A stretch of 34,367 nucleotides of DNA from an uncultured Bacteroidales bacterium (GTDB taxonomy: Bacteria; Bacteroidota; Bacteroidia; Bacteroidales; Bacteroidaceae), in contig CADCCR010000037.1 of assembly GCA_902799985.1 (NCBI GenBank), forward strand, positions 1-34,367, written 5' to 3'. Positions within the stretch are counted from its first letter, which is position 1. Each line of letters opens with the position of its first letter. Below the pieces are notes generated by a model, which saw only the letters and a list, made by a program, of their open reading frames with translations, made no database searches and had not been told where the DNA came from. A program made the position numbers and the translations under genes. Below are positions 10,501 to 18,905 of the stretch, one piece after another.

Positions 10501-13500
10501 CTGACCTTCGACGAACTCGTGCCGATGCCCTACGCCGGTCTGAGCGGGAAGGTGACCGTGCCCGCCTCTATTATATATAATAATGTGTCCTACGATGTGA
10601 CGGAGATAGGCAACTATGCCTTCCAGGGCAACACCACTATCACGGAGATTGTCTTGCCCGAAGGCATCAAGACCATCGGCGCCGACTGCTTCGAGAGGAT
10701 GACGAAACTGACGAAGGTGAACATCCCGCAGACGGTGGAGAGCATCTTCCGCTTCGAGTCGAGCGGCAACGGCATCACGCAGAACGAGAGCAACTACCGG
10801 GGCGGCCTGCTCATCATCGACAACTGCCTCCTCAAGGTCAAGAAGGAACTGACTGGCCAGGTGGATGTGCCGGAAGGCACGCGCCTGGTGGCAGGCAACG
10901 CCTTCTGCGGCTGCAAGGAGTTAACCCGCATCAGTCTGCCCGAGACAGTCACCGAGGTAGGCCCCTATGCATTCGAAAGCTGCAAGAAGCTGGGCGAAAT
11001 CAATTTGCCGAAGGGTCTGAAGGTCATCCACAAAGGAACATTCAACAGCTGCGAGACCTTAGGTACCTCTACGCTGACGCTGCCCGAGAGCCTGCTGGAA
11101 ATCGAGGACTACTCGTTCTGGAAAACTGTCCGTCTGACCGAACTGCGCTTCCCCGAGGGTTTGCGCAAGATAGGCGACCAGGCCTTCTGGCAGTCCGGCC
11201 TCAAGCGTATCTGGCTGCCCGAAAGCGTCGAGAGCATCGGTGCGTGGGCCTTTGCCGACCTCACCGTGCTGGAGGAGGTACACATCGCAGCTCCCGACCC
11301 GTCGGCCATCACGCTCGGCAACGGTGTGTTCGACTCAGCGCCTGCCGGAGCCAAGCTCTACGTGCCCTACGGGAGCCGGACGCTCTACGAGTCGGCACCG
11401 CAATGGTCGGCCTTCACCATCGAAGAGGACAACCCGTGCATCGACGGCTTCTACTATGTGCTGGACCAGTGGAACCACACCGCCACCCTCACCTACGAGA
11501 CGTATGAGGAGGACGGCGCCTACAACCATACCAACTACAGCCGGCTCAACACCACGGAGTGGACCATCCCGGCCCAAGTGGTGCAGGACGGACAGGTCTA
11601 TGCCGTGACCGCCATCGGTGACTATGCCTTCGCAAACACCAACGTGGAACAGATAAACCTGCCCGAAGGCATCGAGAGCATCGGCACGTCGGCCTTCGAC
11701 GGCAACGGGAGCCTGAAGCGAGTCATCCTCCCCTCCACCCTGACCAGCATCGGGCAGTTCGCCTTCTACGAGTGCCGCAGCCTGAGCGTCATCTACAACA
11801 ATGCAGCCCAGCCGCAGGACATCAAGGACAAGGGTGTGTTTGCCGACGGCACGTACGGACGCCTGGATGTGGCGAACATCGAACTGTATGTCCCCTTCGG
11901 CAGCGAGGAGCTATATGCTGCTGCCGACGAGTGGAAGGACTTCAACATCGTGGAAATGCCTGTCTGCATCGATGGCGTGTACTACGCTCTGCACGATAAT
12001 AATAATACGGCTGCCGTTGTGGCACAATACAAAAACAGTTCTTCCAACTATGCCGACCTTGTACGCGAACTGCTTGTTATCCCTCAGGCAATAACGGTGA
12101 ATGGCAAGGAATACAAGGTAACGAGTGTGCATACCCATGCCTTCGCATATTGCCAGGGTGTGAAGGTTCTCTCTCTGCCCGAAGGTCTGGAACAGATATG
12201 GGACAATGCGTTCAGCAACAGTGGATTCATGATGATTACGCTGCCTTCCACATTGACTCTGATAGTAGATAATGCCTTTGTAGGCTGCGACAACCTTTTC
12301 TACATCAACAACTTTGCCGACGAACCATTGCCCGTGGAGAACTTCATCGGCTACACGAAGCACGTCTTATATGTGCCCTACGGCAGCAAGGCGGCATACG
12401 AAGAGGCTGAGGTTTGGAAAGACTTCACCATTCATGAATTGCAAGTCTGCATCGACGGTATCTATTATTGGCCGAACGACGAGACGGGCACGGCTCAGGT
12501 GACGGTCGACTACTCGTACAACTCATACCGTAACCTCGGAACGGAGATTGTTATCCCCGAGCAGATTACCGTAGGGGACAATACCTACACCGTGACGGGC
12601 ATCATAAATGAAGCCTTCATAAACAACACCGTGCTGGAGAAGATAACGCTGCCGTCGCGCCTGACAAACATCAACTGGCAGGCCTTCAGCGGCTGCACCG
12701 CCCTGCGCACCATCATCAACGAGCGCACGGTACCCGCTTCGATTGACGCCACCGTCTTCGAAGGAGTGAGCCTCTCTGCCATCACGATGTACGTGCATCG
12801 CGAGGCAGTGAACGTATATAAAGAAACAGACATCTGGAAGCAGATGGGCATCGTCTCCATCGAGACACCCATCATGATAGCCGGTCAGCCCATCCGCCAG
12901 GAGCAGTACGGCAAGCCGCTGCCGGGCTTTCCGGGCGTCATAGTGACAGCCAATAGCGTAAGCATAGACGCGGGTTGGCGCATCGATAGTGAAGGTGTGC
13001 CTGCCATCGAACTGTATGCCGAGGGCTTGGTAAACACCTTCTTCATCAGCGGCAAGGCCGCCCATCTTTACAGTACCGGCAGTCCTGCTATACGCATCAA
13101 CGGCAACTCGCCTGTGACGTTGTGCATCAACACACACTTCAACGGAGACGAGACCACAGAAGGACTGGACTTGCGCATTGACTCCGACAGCGAGGAAGGC
13201 GGCATCGCCTTGGGCAACGGCATGGAGGTGACGCTGTACATCAACTCCACAGGTCAGCCTTCCACCAATGTCACCAACATTGTGGCAAGCACCGCAATAG
13301 GCATACCGCCCAGTGCACACTGCGACATACACGCAGCAGGCGAAGTGGGCCTTGTCAGCAACGAAGACATATGCCCGATAGGTGTGTTCGACACGCGAAG
13401 CCTGACGTTGCACGGCACCACGGTGGTACTGCCCTACGGCGGTGATGTGAAGGACGAAGGTATCTTCGATGCCTACGGCAACGACTGCTTCCGCCTGCAT

Positions 13501-14895
13501 CTGTCGCCCGTCACCACACAGAGTGGCAAGGCTTATCCTGTGGAACTGGCCGGCATGACCGTGACGGACGGCAACAAGGATGACATCCTGGGCGACGGCA
13601 AGGCATCGTATGAGCCTTCGACCAACACGTTGACGCTCGAAGACATCAACGTGACAGATACTTGCGGACAGGTGCTGAAAGCTACGGCCGGACTGCGACT
13701 GGAAGTCAAGGGCGAGAATTATGTCAAAGCTAATAGTAAACGTCCGACGGCAGAAGTACAGGGCGGTGACTTTGTAATCTTCGGTTCCAAGGACTCCTGG
13801 CTGAAACTCTGCGGTTCAAGCGGTGTGCAGTGCGACCAGACAGAACAATACCGCATGGAGGTGAAACGTTGCAACGTGGAGATTTATTCGTGGGGCTGTG
13901 ATTACGCCCTTCAGACCGACAGCCTCTGCGTGAATGCTGCATATCTTGAACTTGGAGGAGGTATGGACTGCCCACTTGCCTGGCTCTCGTGGAACGCGGC
14001 CGATGACGGAGGACTCGTGCTGAAACATGCCAACAAGACTTACGGCGAGGTGAACCAGGATGAATACATGGAGTTCGAACGCCAGGACCCGCTGCTCTTC
14101 AAGGTGGATGTAGCTGTTGACGAAGAGACACACGGTAGCGTCACAGGCGGCGGCTGGTACGAGGACGGCACTCAGGCCACCCTCACGGCAATCGCCAAGG
14201 AAGGCTTCAGGTTCGACCGCTGGAGCGACGACGTGACGGACAACCCGCGCCTGCTGACCGTGGACGACGACCTGACCCTTACCGCAATCTTTGCCGCTTT
14301 GGACAAGTACACCGTCACCTTCGTGGGCATGAACGGTGCCGTGATAGGCTACGACTACGTCTACGAGGGCCAGGCCGCCACAGCGCCCGAGGTGCCGGAA
14401 GTGGAAGGCTACACCTTCGTCGGCTGGGACCAGGACTTCAGCAACGTGACCTCGGACATGACCGTCACGGCCCAATACGAAATGACCGTGAAGATGTACA
14501 GTCTGAAGCTTGAGGTGGAAGGCGGCGGCAAACTCTACTTTGGCAGGTACAACGCTTTCGGCGAGCTGCAGGAAGTGGAGGCGACCGAATCCGAATATAC
14601 TTTCCAGGAAGGCACGCAGTTCATCCTCATTGCCAAGGCCGACGAGGGCTGGGTGTTTGCCCAGTGGAACGATGGCGAAACCAAGAACAAGCGTAACATT
14701 ACGGTGGCTTCCGACCTCACGTTGAAGGCCATCTTCACGGACGACCCCGACGGCATCCACAGCCCCAACGGCACCGCATCCGATGAAGAGAGCGTGAAGA
14801 TAGTCCGCAACGGAAAGGTTTACATCCTCCGCGGCGACAAAGTCTTCACGGTGGACGGCTATGAAGTGAGCAAGAAGAAACTTGGTCGTCAATAA
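7549..14895 (+). CDS. BspA-like leucine-rich repeat surface protein (2448 aa)
   Basis: A signal peptide spans about residues 1-36. Residues about 50-1770 are BspA/TpLRR-type leucine-rich repeats (LRR_5 family) with the usual pattern of AF-G/NC, L-LP-TL-TIG and EAF. They form eight blocks that each begin with a GDLYYEL/IDGxYY strand at about residues 52, 296, 477, 711, 970, 1297, 1473 and 1634 and mostly end with a YVP-GS-xxY ... W-DF-I segment. Residues about 1775-2180 form a beta-rich region resembling carbohydrate-binding beta-solenoids. Three InlB B-repeat-like domains follow (about 2186-2245, 2252-2312 and 2315-2395), marked by F-RW, F-GWD and FAQWNDG motifs. The tail VRNGKVYILRGDKVFTVDGYEV is a typical Bacteroidales terminal segment. 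The BspA family is known for adhesion to host proteins and to other bacteria; that role here is inferred. The gene has its own promoter and is followed directly by a two-component system. Confidence 0.93.
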   Translation: MRRNSLFRLLAILPASVTAFVLTFMLAVLPTTRVYAGYIHNTFINPNLEDVKIGDLYYDLNTKTHKAAVTYQHNSPDLENYKGLTSVVIPEKVKFALPLQEEITYDVVEIGEEAFRFNTTITSISIPSSIICISSDIWSSGIISGYYMEQNPNGWYKDGYYVDGCLVYTKHDSYGNPANRDNFYVKEGTRLIASDILRAEHVHFPEGKIILSLNVQYTLHSNSFNKATLWGTTIDGYLKSSKEGDLTIYNYSGEIDYSTNTYKSMKKMYVTRDVARYHTTGRNVQWKDKVELFRFKVGDLYYELLNKDEAVVAYDASYASLSKEIVIPDKVTDNGHTFTVTRIDNEAFKGAAFTKVTLPSTITTVSEGAFSGCTKLTDVAFADEVTTIGKQAFVGCTALKELDLNKVANIAAEAFKGCTSLATLTTSYAGVVNAHGMAFDGLNKGNITLQVASNMVSRYEQDSFWKDFHIAANRYKLEGIWYELSGNNAMVVKEKSGEGNYSELTGKVTIPKDVVINGKYYTVTSLEVGAFQYAPFEELDIRCQVTILPEGCCFAMSNLTKVGLPETLVKIDVDAFNSCSALKYFNGLEAFRCADFPSLTTIGESAFANSRLNTAYLNGSVTNVGEYAFFNCTNLQDLILGEKLTTIGKYAFSNCQISRLHNYAAKPQPFTTGMFEGMSKYQLIRVPFNSLDAYRTADGWKEYRYYAQPCKNWLDDDRYLYFYPDNATLTATITSDDDASSETDNYKALGNTVLEIPREIESDGKTYTVVAIDDAALKYAPIKKLVLPATIKSIGDEAFSFSAIEEVDFDNISGHECKLGKYAFSHCVNLKEIEIKGGTVRISEGAFADCFALEKAVIPGGVQEIGKDAFSNCAKLEDLQLPSSLTTIGESAFWNCSISSGTSAVIGQMSGCSFLAMRLHSSADMITANVFEGLTLSKINLYVPPTRKSAYEAKDVWKNFNVKESKAVVGGLCYMVNPATRTAQLTFDELVPMPYAGLSGKVTVPASIIYNNVSYDVTEIGNYAFQGNTTITEIVLPEGIKTIGADCFERMTKLTKVNIPQTVESIFRFESSGNGITQNESNYRGGLLIIDNCLLKVKKELTGQVDVPEGTRLVAGNAFCGCKELTRISLPETVTEVGPYAFESCKKLGEINLPKGLKVIHKGTFNSCETLGTSTLTLPESLLEIEDYSFWKTVRLTELRFPEGLRKIGDQAFWQSGLKRIWLPESVESIGAWAFADLTVLEEVHIAAPDPSAITLGNGVFDSAPAGAKLYVPYGSRTLYESAPQWSAFTIEEDNPCIDGFYYVLDQWNHTATLTYETYEEDGAYNHTNYSRLNTTEWTIPAQVVQDGQVYAVTAIGDYAFANTNVEQINLPEGIESIGTSAFDGNGSLKRVILPSTLTSIGQFAFYECRSLSVIYNNAAQPQDIKDKGVFADGTYGRLDVANIELYVPFGSEELYAAADEWKDFNIVEMPVCIDGVYYALHDNNNTAAVVAQYKNSSSNYADLVRELLVIPQAITVNGKEYKVTSVHTHAFAYCQGVKVLSLPEGLEQIWDNAFSNSGFMMITLPSTLTLIVDNAFVGCDNLFYINNFADEPLPVENFIGYTKHVLYVPYGSKAAYEEAEVWKDFTIHELQVCIDGIYYWPNDETGTAQVTVDYSYNSYRNLGTEIVIPEQITVGDNTYTVTGIINEAFINNTVLEKITLPSRLTNINWQAFSGCTALRTIINERTVPASIDATVFEGVSLSAITMYVHREAVNVYKETDIWKQMGIVSIETPIMIAGQPIRQEQYGKPLPGFPGVIVTANSVSIDAGWRIDSEGVPAIELYAEGLVNTFFISGKAAHLYSTGSPAIRINGNSPVTLCINTHFNGDETTEGLDLRIDSDSEEGGIALGNGMEVTLYINSTGQPSTNVTNIVASTAIGIPPSAHCDIHAAGEVGLVSNEDICPIGVFDTRSLTLHGTTVVLPYGGDVKDEGIFDAYGNDCFRLHLSPVTTQSGKAYPVELAGMTVTDGNKDDILGDGKASYEPSTNTLTLEDINVTDTCGQVLKATAGLRLEVKGENYVKANSKRPTAEVQGGDFVIFGSKDSWLKLCGSSGVQCDQTEQYRMEVKRCNVEIYSWGCDYALQTDSLCVNAAYLELGGGMDCPLAWLSWNAADDGGLVLKHANKTYGEVNQDEYMEFERQDPLLFKVDVAVDEETHGSVTGGGWYEDGTQATLTAIAKEGFRFDRWSDDVTDNPRLLTVDDDLTLTAIFAALDKYTVTFVGMNGAVIGYDYVYEGQAATAPEVPEVEGYTFVGWDQDFSNVTSDMTVTAQYEMTVKMYSLKLEVEGGGKLYFGRYNAFGELQEVEATESEYTFQEGTQFILIAKADEGWVFAQWNDGETKNKRNITVASDLTLKAIFTDDPDGIHSPNGTASDEESVKIVRNGKVYILRGDKVFTVDGYEVSKKKLGRQ

Positions 14896-14927
14896 TTTGC
14901 AGATGTCGGAGGAATGTAGTACCTTTG
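14896..14927 (+). promoter_or_regulatory. Promoter of the histidine kinase gene
   Basis: TTTG at 14896-14899 and TACCTTTG at 14920-14927 are separated by exactly 20 bases. The TTTG begins on the base after the stop codon of the BspA-like gene. The start codon of the kinase is only five bases past the -7 box, so the transcript would begin at or next to the ATG. Confidence 0.75.
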
Positions 14928-14931
14928 CTCT

Positions 14932-16776
14932 ATGAAGACAACATTCTGCACCTTCATAGGCCTGATATTCTCCCTTGCGCTGGTGTTGCCGGCGCAAGGG
15001 CAGAATGTTTTGGCCGACCCGACGGTGTATGTCGACAGCGCCTATTCGCTGGCGATGCAGGGACACTTGCAGGAAGCAGTGGCCCTCAACTACGAAGCGT
15101 TGGAGAACATCCCGGAGGACTCTGTGGCCACGCGCTGTGAGTTCTATTCCTGTCTGCTCTATTGCTACCATCGCCTGGGCGACTACGAACAGGCACTCCA
15201 CTATGGCGAACTGTGTCTGCTCTACGACGAAGAGCATGGCACGAAGGAGGACCTCAGTGTGTCGCTGGGCAATCTGGCCGGCATCTACTCCTCTGCGGGC
15301 AAGCAGGATGTGGCCATCGAGTACCTGCGGCGTTCCATCGACATCGAGACGGCACTCCTGGCATCCGACACCACGCATACGGCAGTCTCCCTTGCCATCC
15401 GCAAAGCCATGCTGGGCGAAGTGCTGGTGGCCAAGGCGAAGTCGGCCTTCCCGCAGTCCCCCGATGGGGAGAAGACAGCGGGCGGCGGACTGAATGCCAA
15501 TGGTCTGTCGCTGCTGGACGAGGCCTTGCACCTGACCGACGATGCGCTGCAGATTGAGCGGTTGCTTGGCCGGCGCACACAAGAGGGCATCCGGCTGGCG
15601 CAGCTGGCGAACATCTACGATGCCCTGGGACAGAAGGAACGTGCCAAGGAGTGCAACCATGAAGCCCTTGAGATAGCCCGCGAAACGGGCAACCGCCCCT
15701 CCGAACTGATTATTCTGCTGCAGGACGGCCAGCTGCAGGAGGCCATCGTCCTGGCGCAGGAACTGGGAATGCGCAAGCAGGAGTACGAGGCATGCGACCG
15801 CCTCTACCGTCAGGCTCAGGCAGCAGGCCGCAGTGGCGAGGCGCTTGCCTGGCTCGAGAAGGCCCGCGTGCTGCACGAACAGATGCAGAGCGAAGAGACG
15901 CAGCGCCAGCTGACTATCGCCCAGGTGCGGTACGACTCGTATCGCAAAGAGCAGCAGCTGAAGGCTCAGCAGCGTGCCATTCAGGAAGAGCGCTCGCGAG
16001 CACGGATGCTACTCATGCTCTCTGCCCTCTCGCTCATCATTGTGCTGCTGCTCGTCCTGCTGTTGGTCCAGCTGCGTCGCCGCAAACGCATGGTCGAAGA
16101 GGCTGCAGCGTACAAGGAGCGGCAGTATATCATCCTGACGCACGACCTGACGAACCCGATGGTGGCCCAGCAGCAAGTGCTGCGGATGTTCTACCGCGAC
16201 TTCTCGAACTATACGCCCGAACAGATAAGAGCCCTCACGGGACAGTTGCTTGCCGGCAGCGACAGCCAGTTGTCGCTGTTGCGCAACCTCGGCGAGATGG
16301 CGCAGCTGGAGCAAGGCAAGCGAACGATGCAACCCACACGTCTGGACCTCGGCAGCCTCATCGCCGACAGCATCGTGCTCATGCGCAGCATCGCCGACCT
16401 GAAGGATGTGACGATCAGCCTCAAGTCCGAGCGTATGCTTGTGACGGCCGACCGCGAGGCGCTGCGCACCATTCTGCGCAACATCATCAGCAATGCCATT
16501 AAGTTCTCGCCCAAAGGCGGCGTGGTGGAAGTAGGGACGAAGGCGCCCAGCAGCTTCTACGTCCACAACGACGGCGAATACCTCCCGCAGGAAAAGATAG
16601 ACGAAATCATGCATGCCAAGACACGTGTGGAGAGTCGCGTAGGCACCAGTGGCGAGAGCGGCACAGGTGTCGGCCTGCTCCTTTGCCGTGAGCTGGTGGC
16701 CCTGAACCACGGCACCATGCAGATACTTTCTGCCCCGAACGAGGGAGTGACAATGGTAATAAACGTGCCGAGATAA
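14932..16776 (+). CDS. TPR-containing sensor histidine kinase
   Basis: The protein has 614 residues. A signal peptide (about 1-24) leads to a periplasmic sensor of tetratricopeptide-type helical repeats to about residue 350 (for example LGDYEQALHYGELCLLYDEEH). A transmembrane segment at about 358-381 is followed by basic residues. The cytoplasmic kinase core shows an H box THDLTNPM with the phospho-acceptor His404, an N box NIISNAIKFSPKGG around Asn517/Asn521, and a G2 box GESGTGVGLLLCRELV. The G1 box is degenerate (HNDGEYLP), so ATP binding relies on a less common form. The kinase presumably phosphorylates the response regulator encoded 87 bases downstream. The signal sensed is unknown; the position right behind the BspA-like gene suggests an envelope or adhesion-related role, which is inference. 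Confidence 0.92.
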   Translation: MKTTFCTFIGLIFSLALVLPAQGQNVLADPTVYVDSAYSLAMQGHLQEAVALNYEALENIPEDSVATRCEFYSCLLYCYHRLGDYEQALHYGELCLLYDEEHGTKEDLSVSLGNLAGIYSSAGKQDVAIEYLRRSIDIETALLASDTTHTAVSLAIRKAMLGEVLVAKAKSAFPQSPDGEKTAGGGLNANGLSLLDEALHLTDDALQIERLLGRRTQEGIRLAQLANIYDALGQKERAKECNHEALEIARETGNRPSELIILLQDGQLQEAIVLAQELGMRKQEYEACDRLYRQAQAAGRSGEALAWLEKARVLHEQMQSEETQRQLTIAQVRYDSYRKEQQLKAQQRAIQEERSRARMLLMLSALSLIIVLLLVLLLVQLRRRKRMVEEAAAYKERQYIILTHDLTNPMVAQQQVLRMFYRDFSNYTPEQIRALTGQLLAGSDSQLSLLRNLGEMAQLEQGKRTMQPTRLDLGSLIADSIVLMRSIADLKDVTISLKSERMLVTADREALRTILRNIISNAIKFSPKGGVVEVGTKAPSSFYVHNDGEYLPQEKIDEIMHAKTRVESRVGTSGESGTGVGLLLCRELVALNHGTMQILSAPNEGVTMVINVPR

Positions 16777-16863
16777 AGAAAGGTGAAAAAGGAAAAAGGT
16801 TAAAAGGTTAAAAGGTGAAGAAGTAAAAAAGAAAAAAGTTAAAAGGTTAAAGGTTATGAGGTT
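16777..16863 (+). repeat. A/G-rich low-complexity spacer
   Basis: The gap between kinase and regulator genes is almost pure purine, with recurring AAGGTTAA-like units. No promoter box or terminator is seen, so the two genes are probably co-transcribed. Confidence 0.7.
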
Positions 16864-17490
16864 ATGAACATAGGAATCCTTGACGACCATGAGCTGATAC
16901 GCATAGGCGTAAGCAGTGTGCTGCACGACACGACGCACGTCGTCAGCATCAGTGCGGCCTGTGCCGAAGACCTGTTCGAGGCTTTGGAATCGGGCACGTC
17001 CTGCGACCTGCTGCTGCTGGATATCCTCATGCCTGGAACCAACGGCTTCGAGGTGGCCAAACGCATGCGTACGGAGTATCCCGACATCAAGATTATCGTT
17101 CTCTCGGTCGACACGAAGGAATACGTCATCACGCGGCTCATGCAAATCGGCATCGACGGCTTCATCAGCAAGAACGGCCCGCTGGAGGAGGTGAAGCTGG
17201 CCATCGACTCGGTGGCGGAAGGTGTGCCGTTCTATGGGCGCGACCTTGCCGTGCTGGTGCGCGACATCGTGGATGCACAGCCCAACAAGAGGTCCTCGGC
17301 CCTGCTCACCAAGCGCGAGCTGGAAATCATCGAGGCCTGTTGTGCCGGCCTGCTGGGCAAAGAGATTTCCGAGAAGTTCCACATCTCCCTCAGGGCCGTG
17401 AACAGTCACAAGACGAACATCTTCAACAAGCTGGGCATCTCTTCCTCTGTCGAGATGGTGCGCTTTGCCTTGGAGCACGGCATCATTTAG
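16864..17490 (+). CDS. NarL/LuxR-family response regulator
   Basis: The protein has 208 residues. The N-terminal receiver domain (about 1-120) has the acidic pair Asp7/Asp8, the phospho-acceptor Asp53 in LLLLDILMPG, the switch residue Ser81 and Lys103 in ISKNG. All key residues of an active receiver are therefore present. The C-terminal part (about 143-208) is a LuxR-type helix-turn-helix: LTKRELEIIEACCAG, EISEKFHIS, then VNSHKTNIFNKLGI. It should act as a DNA-binding transcription factor paired with the TPR kinase encoded just upstream. Targets cannot be told from the sequence; the neighbouring surface-protein gene is a candidate. A 22-bp array begins eight bases after the stop codon. Confidence 0.95.
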   Translation: MNIGILDDHELIRIGVSSVLHDTTHVVSISAACAEDLFEALESGTSCDLLLLDILMPGTNGFEVAKRMRTEYPDIKIIVLSVDTKEYVITRLMQIGIDGFISKNGPLEEVKLAIDSVAEGVPFYGRDLAVLVRDIVDAQPNKRSSALLTKRELEIIEACCAGLLGKEISEKFHISLRAVNSHKTNIFNKLGISSSVEMVRFALEHGII

Positions 17491-17497
17491 TTTGGCC

Positions 17498-17607
17498 GGA
17501 AGCGCCCCGTGCTTATTCCGGAAGCGCAAGGCGCTTATTTCGGAAGCACTAGGCGCTTATTCCCGAAGCGCAGGGCGCTTATCTCGGAAGCGCAAGGCGC
17601 TTATTTT
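17498..17607 (+). repeat. 22-bp palindromic tandem array, copy B
   Basis: Five contiguous 22-bp units start at 17498, 17520, 17542, 17564 and 17586. The 3-nt centres are CCC, AAG, TAG, AGG and AAG between the AAGCGC and GCGCTT arms. The third unit has an AAGCAC arm and the first a GTGCTT arm, the latter keeping a G-U pair in RNA. The array starts eight bases after the response regulator stop. Confidence 0.93.
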
Positions 17608-17610
17608 TTT
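17588..17610 (+). terminator. Last array unit acting as a terminator-like hairpin
   Basis: The arms of the fifth unit of array B form a 6-bp G+C-rich hairpin with a 3-base loop, followed by A and seven T. This matches a short intrinsic terminator for the kinase/regulator transcript. Other units end in TTATTTC, a weaker T tract. Confidence 0.55.
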
Positions 17611-17624
17611 CTTGCCTGCAGTTC

Positions 17625-17655
17625 TTGGCTATGTGAAATAAAAGTATTACCTTTG
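17625..17655 (+). promoter_or_regulatory. Promoter of the nitroreductase gene
   Basis: TTG at 17625-17627 and TACCTTTG at 17648-17655 with 20 bases between them. The leader would be about 32 bases. It supports the ATG at 17692 over an upstream in-frame ATG at 17509 that lies inside the repeat array. Confidence 0.75.
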
Positions 17656-17691
17656 CTGCGTGAACAATCAAACAGACAAAAACGTTATTCT

Positions 17692-18201
17692 ATGAAGCAG
17701 TTAATAGACTTGGTAGGCAGTCGGTACAGTTGTCGCGGCTACCAGGCGCGAGCCGTTGAGGAAGAGAAACTGAATTACATAATGGAATGTGTGCGCCTGG
17801 CTCCGTCGGCGGTGAACCGTCAGCCGTGGAAGTTCCGCCTGGTCCGCAGCCAGGAGGGCAGGGAGAAGTTGCAGTCCTGCTACCAGCGTGAATGGTTCAA
17901 CAGCGCTCCGATGTACATCCTTGCTTCCGTGCTCCACGATGAGGAATGGGTGCGTGCCGACGGCAAGCCTCATGGCAACATCGACGTGGCCATTGCCGTG
18001 GAGCATCTGTGCCTGGCCGCCACAGAACAAGGCCTCGGGACATGCTGGGTATGCAACTTCGATGCCCAGCGCTGTCACGAGGTCTTCCAGATGCCGGAAG
18101 GGGAAGAGCCGGTCGTCATTATTCCCATCGGCTATTCAGCCTCCCCCGAGGTTCCTGCCAAGAAGCGGAAGGAACCGCAGGAAGTGTTCAGTTCTCTTTA
18201 G
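17692..18201 (+). CDS. Nitroreductase-family FMN oxidoreductase
   Basis: The 169-residue protein is a compact nitroreductase. Near the N terminus is the FMN-contacting SRYSCRGY segment, then APSAVNRQPWKF (residues about 39-50) and, later, EHLCLAATEQGLGTCWVCNF. These are the usual landmarks of the family, which uses FMN and NAD(P)H to reduce nitro compounds, quinones or similar acceptors; the natural substrate is not known. The start at 17692 was chosen because it follows a promoter and gives the usual family N terminus; the longer frame from 17509 would translate the palindromic array. It is a single-gene transcript. Its TAG stop overlaps the TAA stop of the opposing pyrH gene (bases 18198-18201), so the two genes are convergent with no terminator between them. 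Confidence 0.92.
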   Translation: MKQLIDLVGSRYSCRGYQARAVEEEKLNYIMECVRLAPSAVNRQPWKFRLVRSQEGREKLQSCYQREWFNSAPMYILASVLHDEEWVRADGKPHGNIDVAIAVEHLCLAATEQGLGTCWVCNFDAQRCHEVFQMPEGEEPVVIIPIGYSASPEVPAKKRKEPQEVFSSL

Positions 18202-18905
18202 TTGTGCACGAGGGTGCCGATGTCTTCGCCGCTGAGGACGCGCTTGAGGTTGCCCACGATGTCCATGTTGAAGACGTAGATGGGCAGGTTGTTCTGCATG
18301 CACATGGCGGTGGCGGTGATGTCCATCACCTTCAGGCCGCGGGCAATGACCTCCTCGTAGGTGATGTCGTGGAACTTCGTAGCGGTGGGGTCCTTCTCGG
18401 GGTCGGCGGTGTAGATGCCATCCACGCGGGTGCCCTTGAGCATCACGTCGGCCTCTATCTCAATGCCTCGCAGCGATGAGCCGGTGTCGGTGGTGAAGTA
18501 GGGGCTGCCAGTGCCTGCGCTGAAGATGGCCACTTCGCCCCTCTGCATGGCTTCGATGGCTTTCCACTTGCTGTAGAACTCGCCAATGGGCTCCATGCGG
18601 ATGGCCGTCAGCACACGGTTCTTCTGCCCAACGGCATCGAGCGCGCTGCTCAGTGCCAGCGAATTGATGACCGTTGCGCACATGCCCATCTGGTCGCCCT
18701 TGACGCGGTCGAAGCCCTTGCCGGCTCCCGTCAGGCCGCGGAAGATGTTGCCGCCGCCGATGACGATGCCAATCTCTATGCCCATGTCGGCGGCTTCCTT
18801 AATCTGCTGGGCATACTCGGCGAGACGTGTTTCGTCGATGCCATAGCCCTTTTGTCCCATCAGGCTCTCGCCCGACAGCTTGAGAAGAATACGTTTGAAT
18901 TTCAT
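18198..18905 (-). CDS. pyrH: UMP kinase
   Basis: The 235-residue protein is a bacterial UMP kinase of the amino-acid-kinase fold, which makes UDP from UMP and ATP in pyrimidine nucleotide synthesis in the cytoplasm. Family landmarks are the N-terminal KRILLKLSGESLMG, the glycine-rich GIVIGGGNIFRG, AIFSAGTGSPYFTTDT, and DGIYTADPEKDP; the protein ends GEDIGTLVHN. Length and motifs are complete. The ATG overlaps the TGA stop of birA in an ATGA, which suggests coupled translation from the birA promoter. The 3' end overlaps the nitroreductase stop by four bases. Confidence 0.98.
   Translation of the reverse strand: MKFKRILLKLSGESLMGQKGYGIDETRLAEYAQQIKEAADMGIEIGIVIGGGNIFRGLTGAGKGFDRVKGDQMGMCATVINSLALSSALDAVGQKNRVLTAIRMEPIGEFYSKWKAIEAMQRGEVAIFSAGTGSPYFTTDTGSSLRGIEIEADVMLKGTRVDGIYTADPEKDPTATKFHDITYEEVIARGLKVMDITATAMCMQNNLPIYVFNMDIVGNLKRVLSGEDIGTLVHN

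Noticed and set aside
13816-15876. 686-codon minus-strand frame across the BspA-like and kinase genes
   Set aside because: It crosses the ends of two well-supported plus-strand genes and has no recognisable motifs.
16009-17529. 506-codon minus-strand frame over the two-component genes
   Set aside because: It covers the conserved kinase and receiver coding regions in antisense and includes a Phe/Leu run read from the A/G-rich spacer. Not credible as a gene.
17509-17691. Longer N terminus for the nitroreductase
   Set aside because: The extra 61 codons are read from the palindromic array and lie upstream of the predicted promoter.
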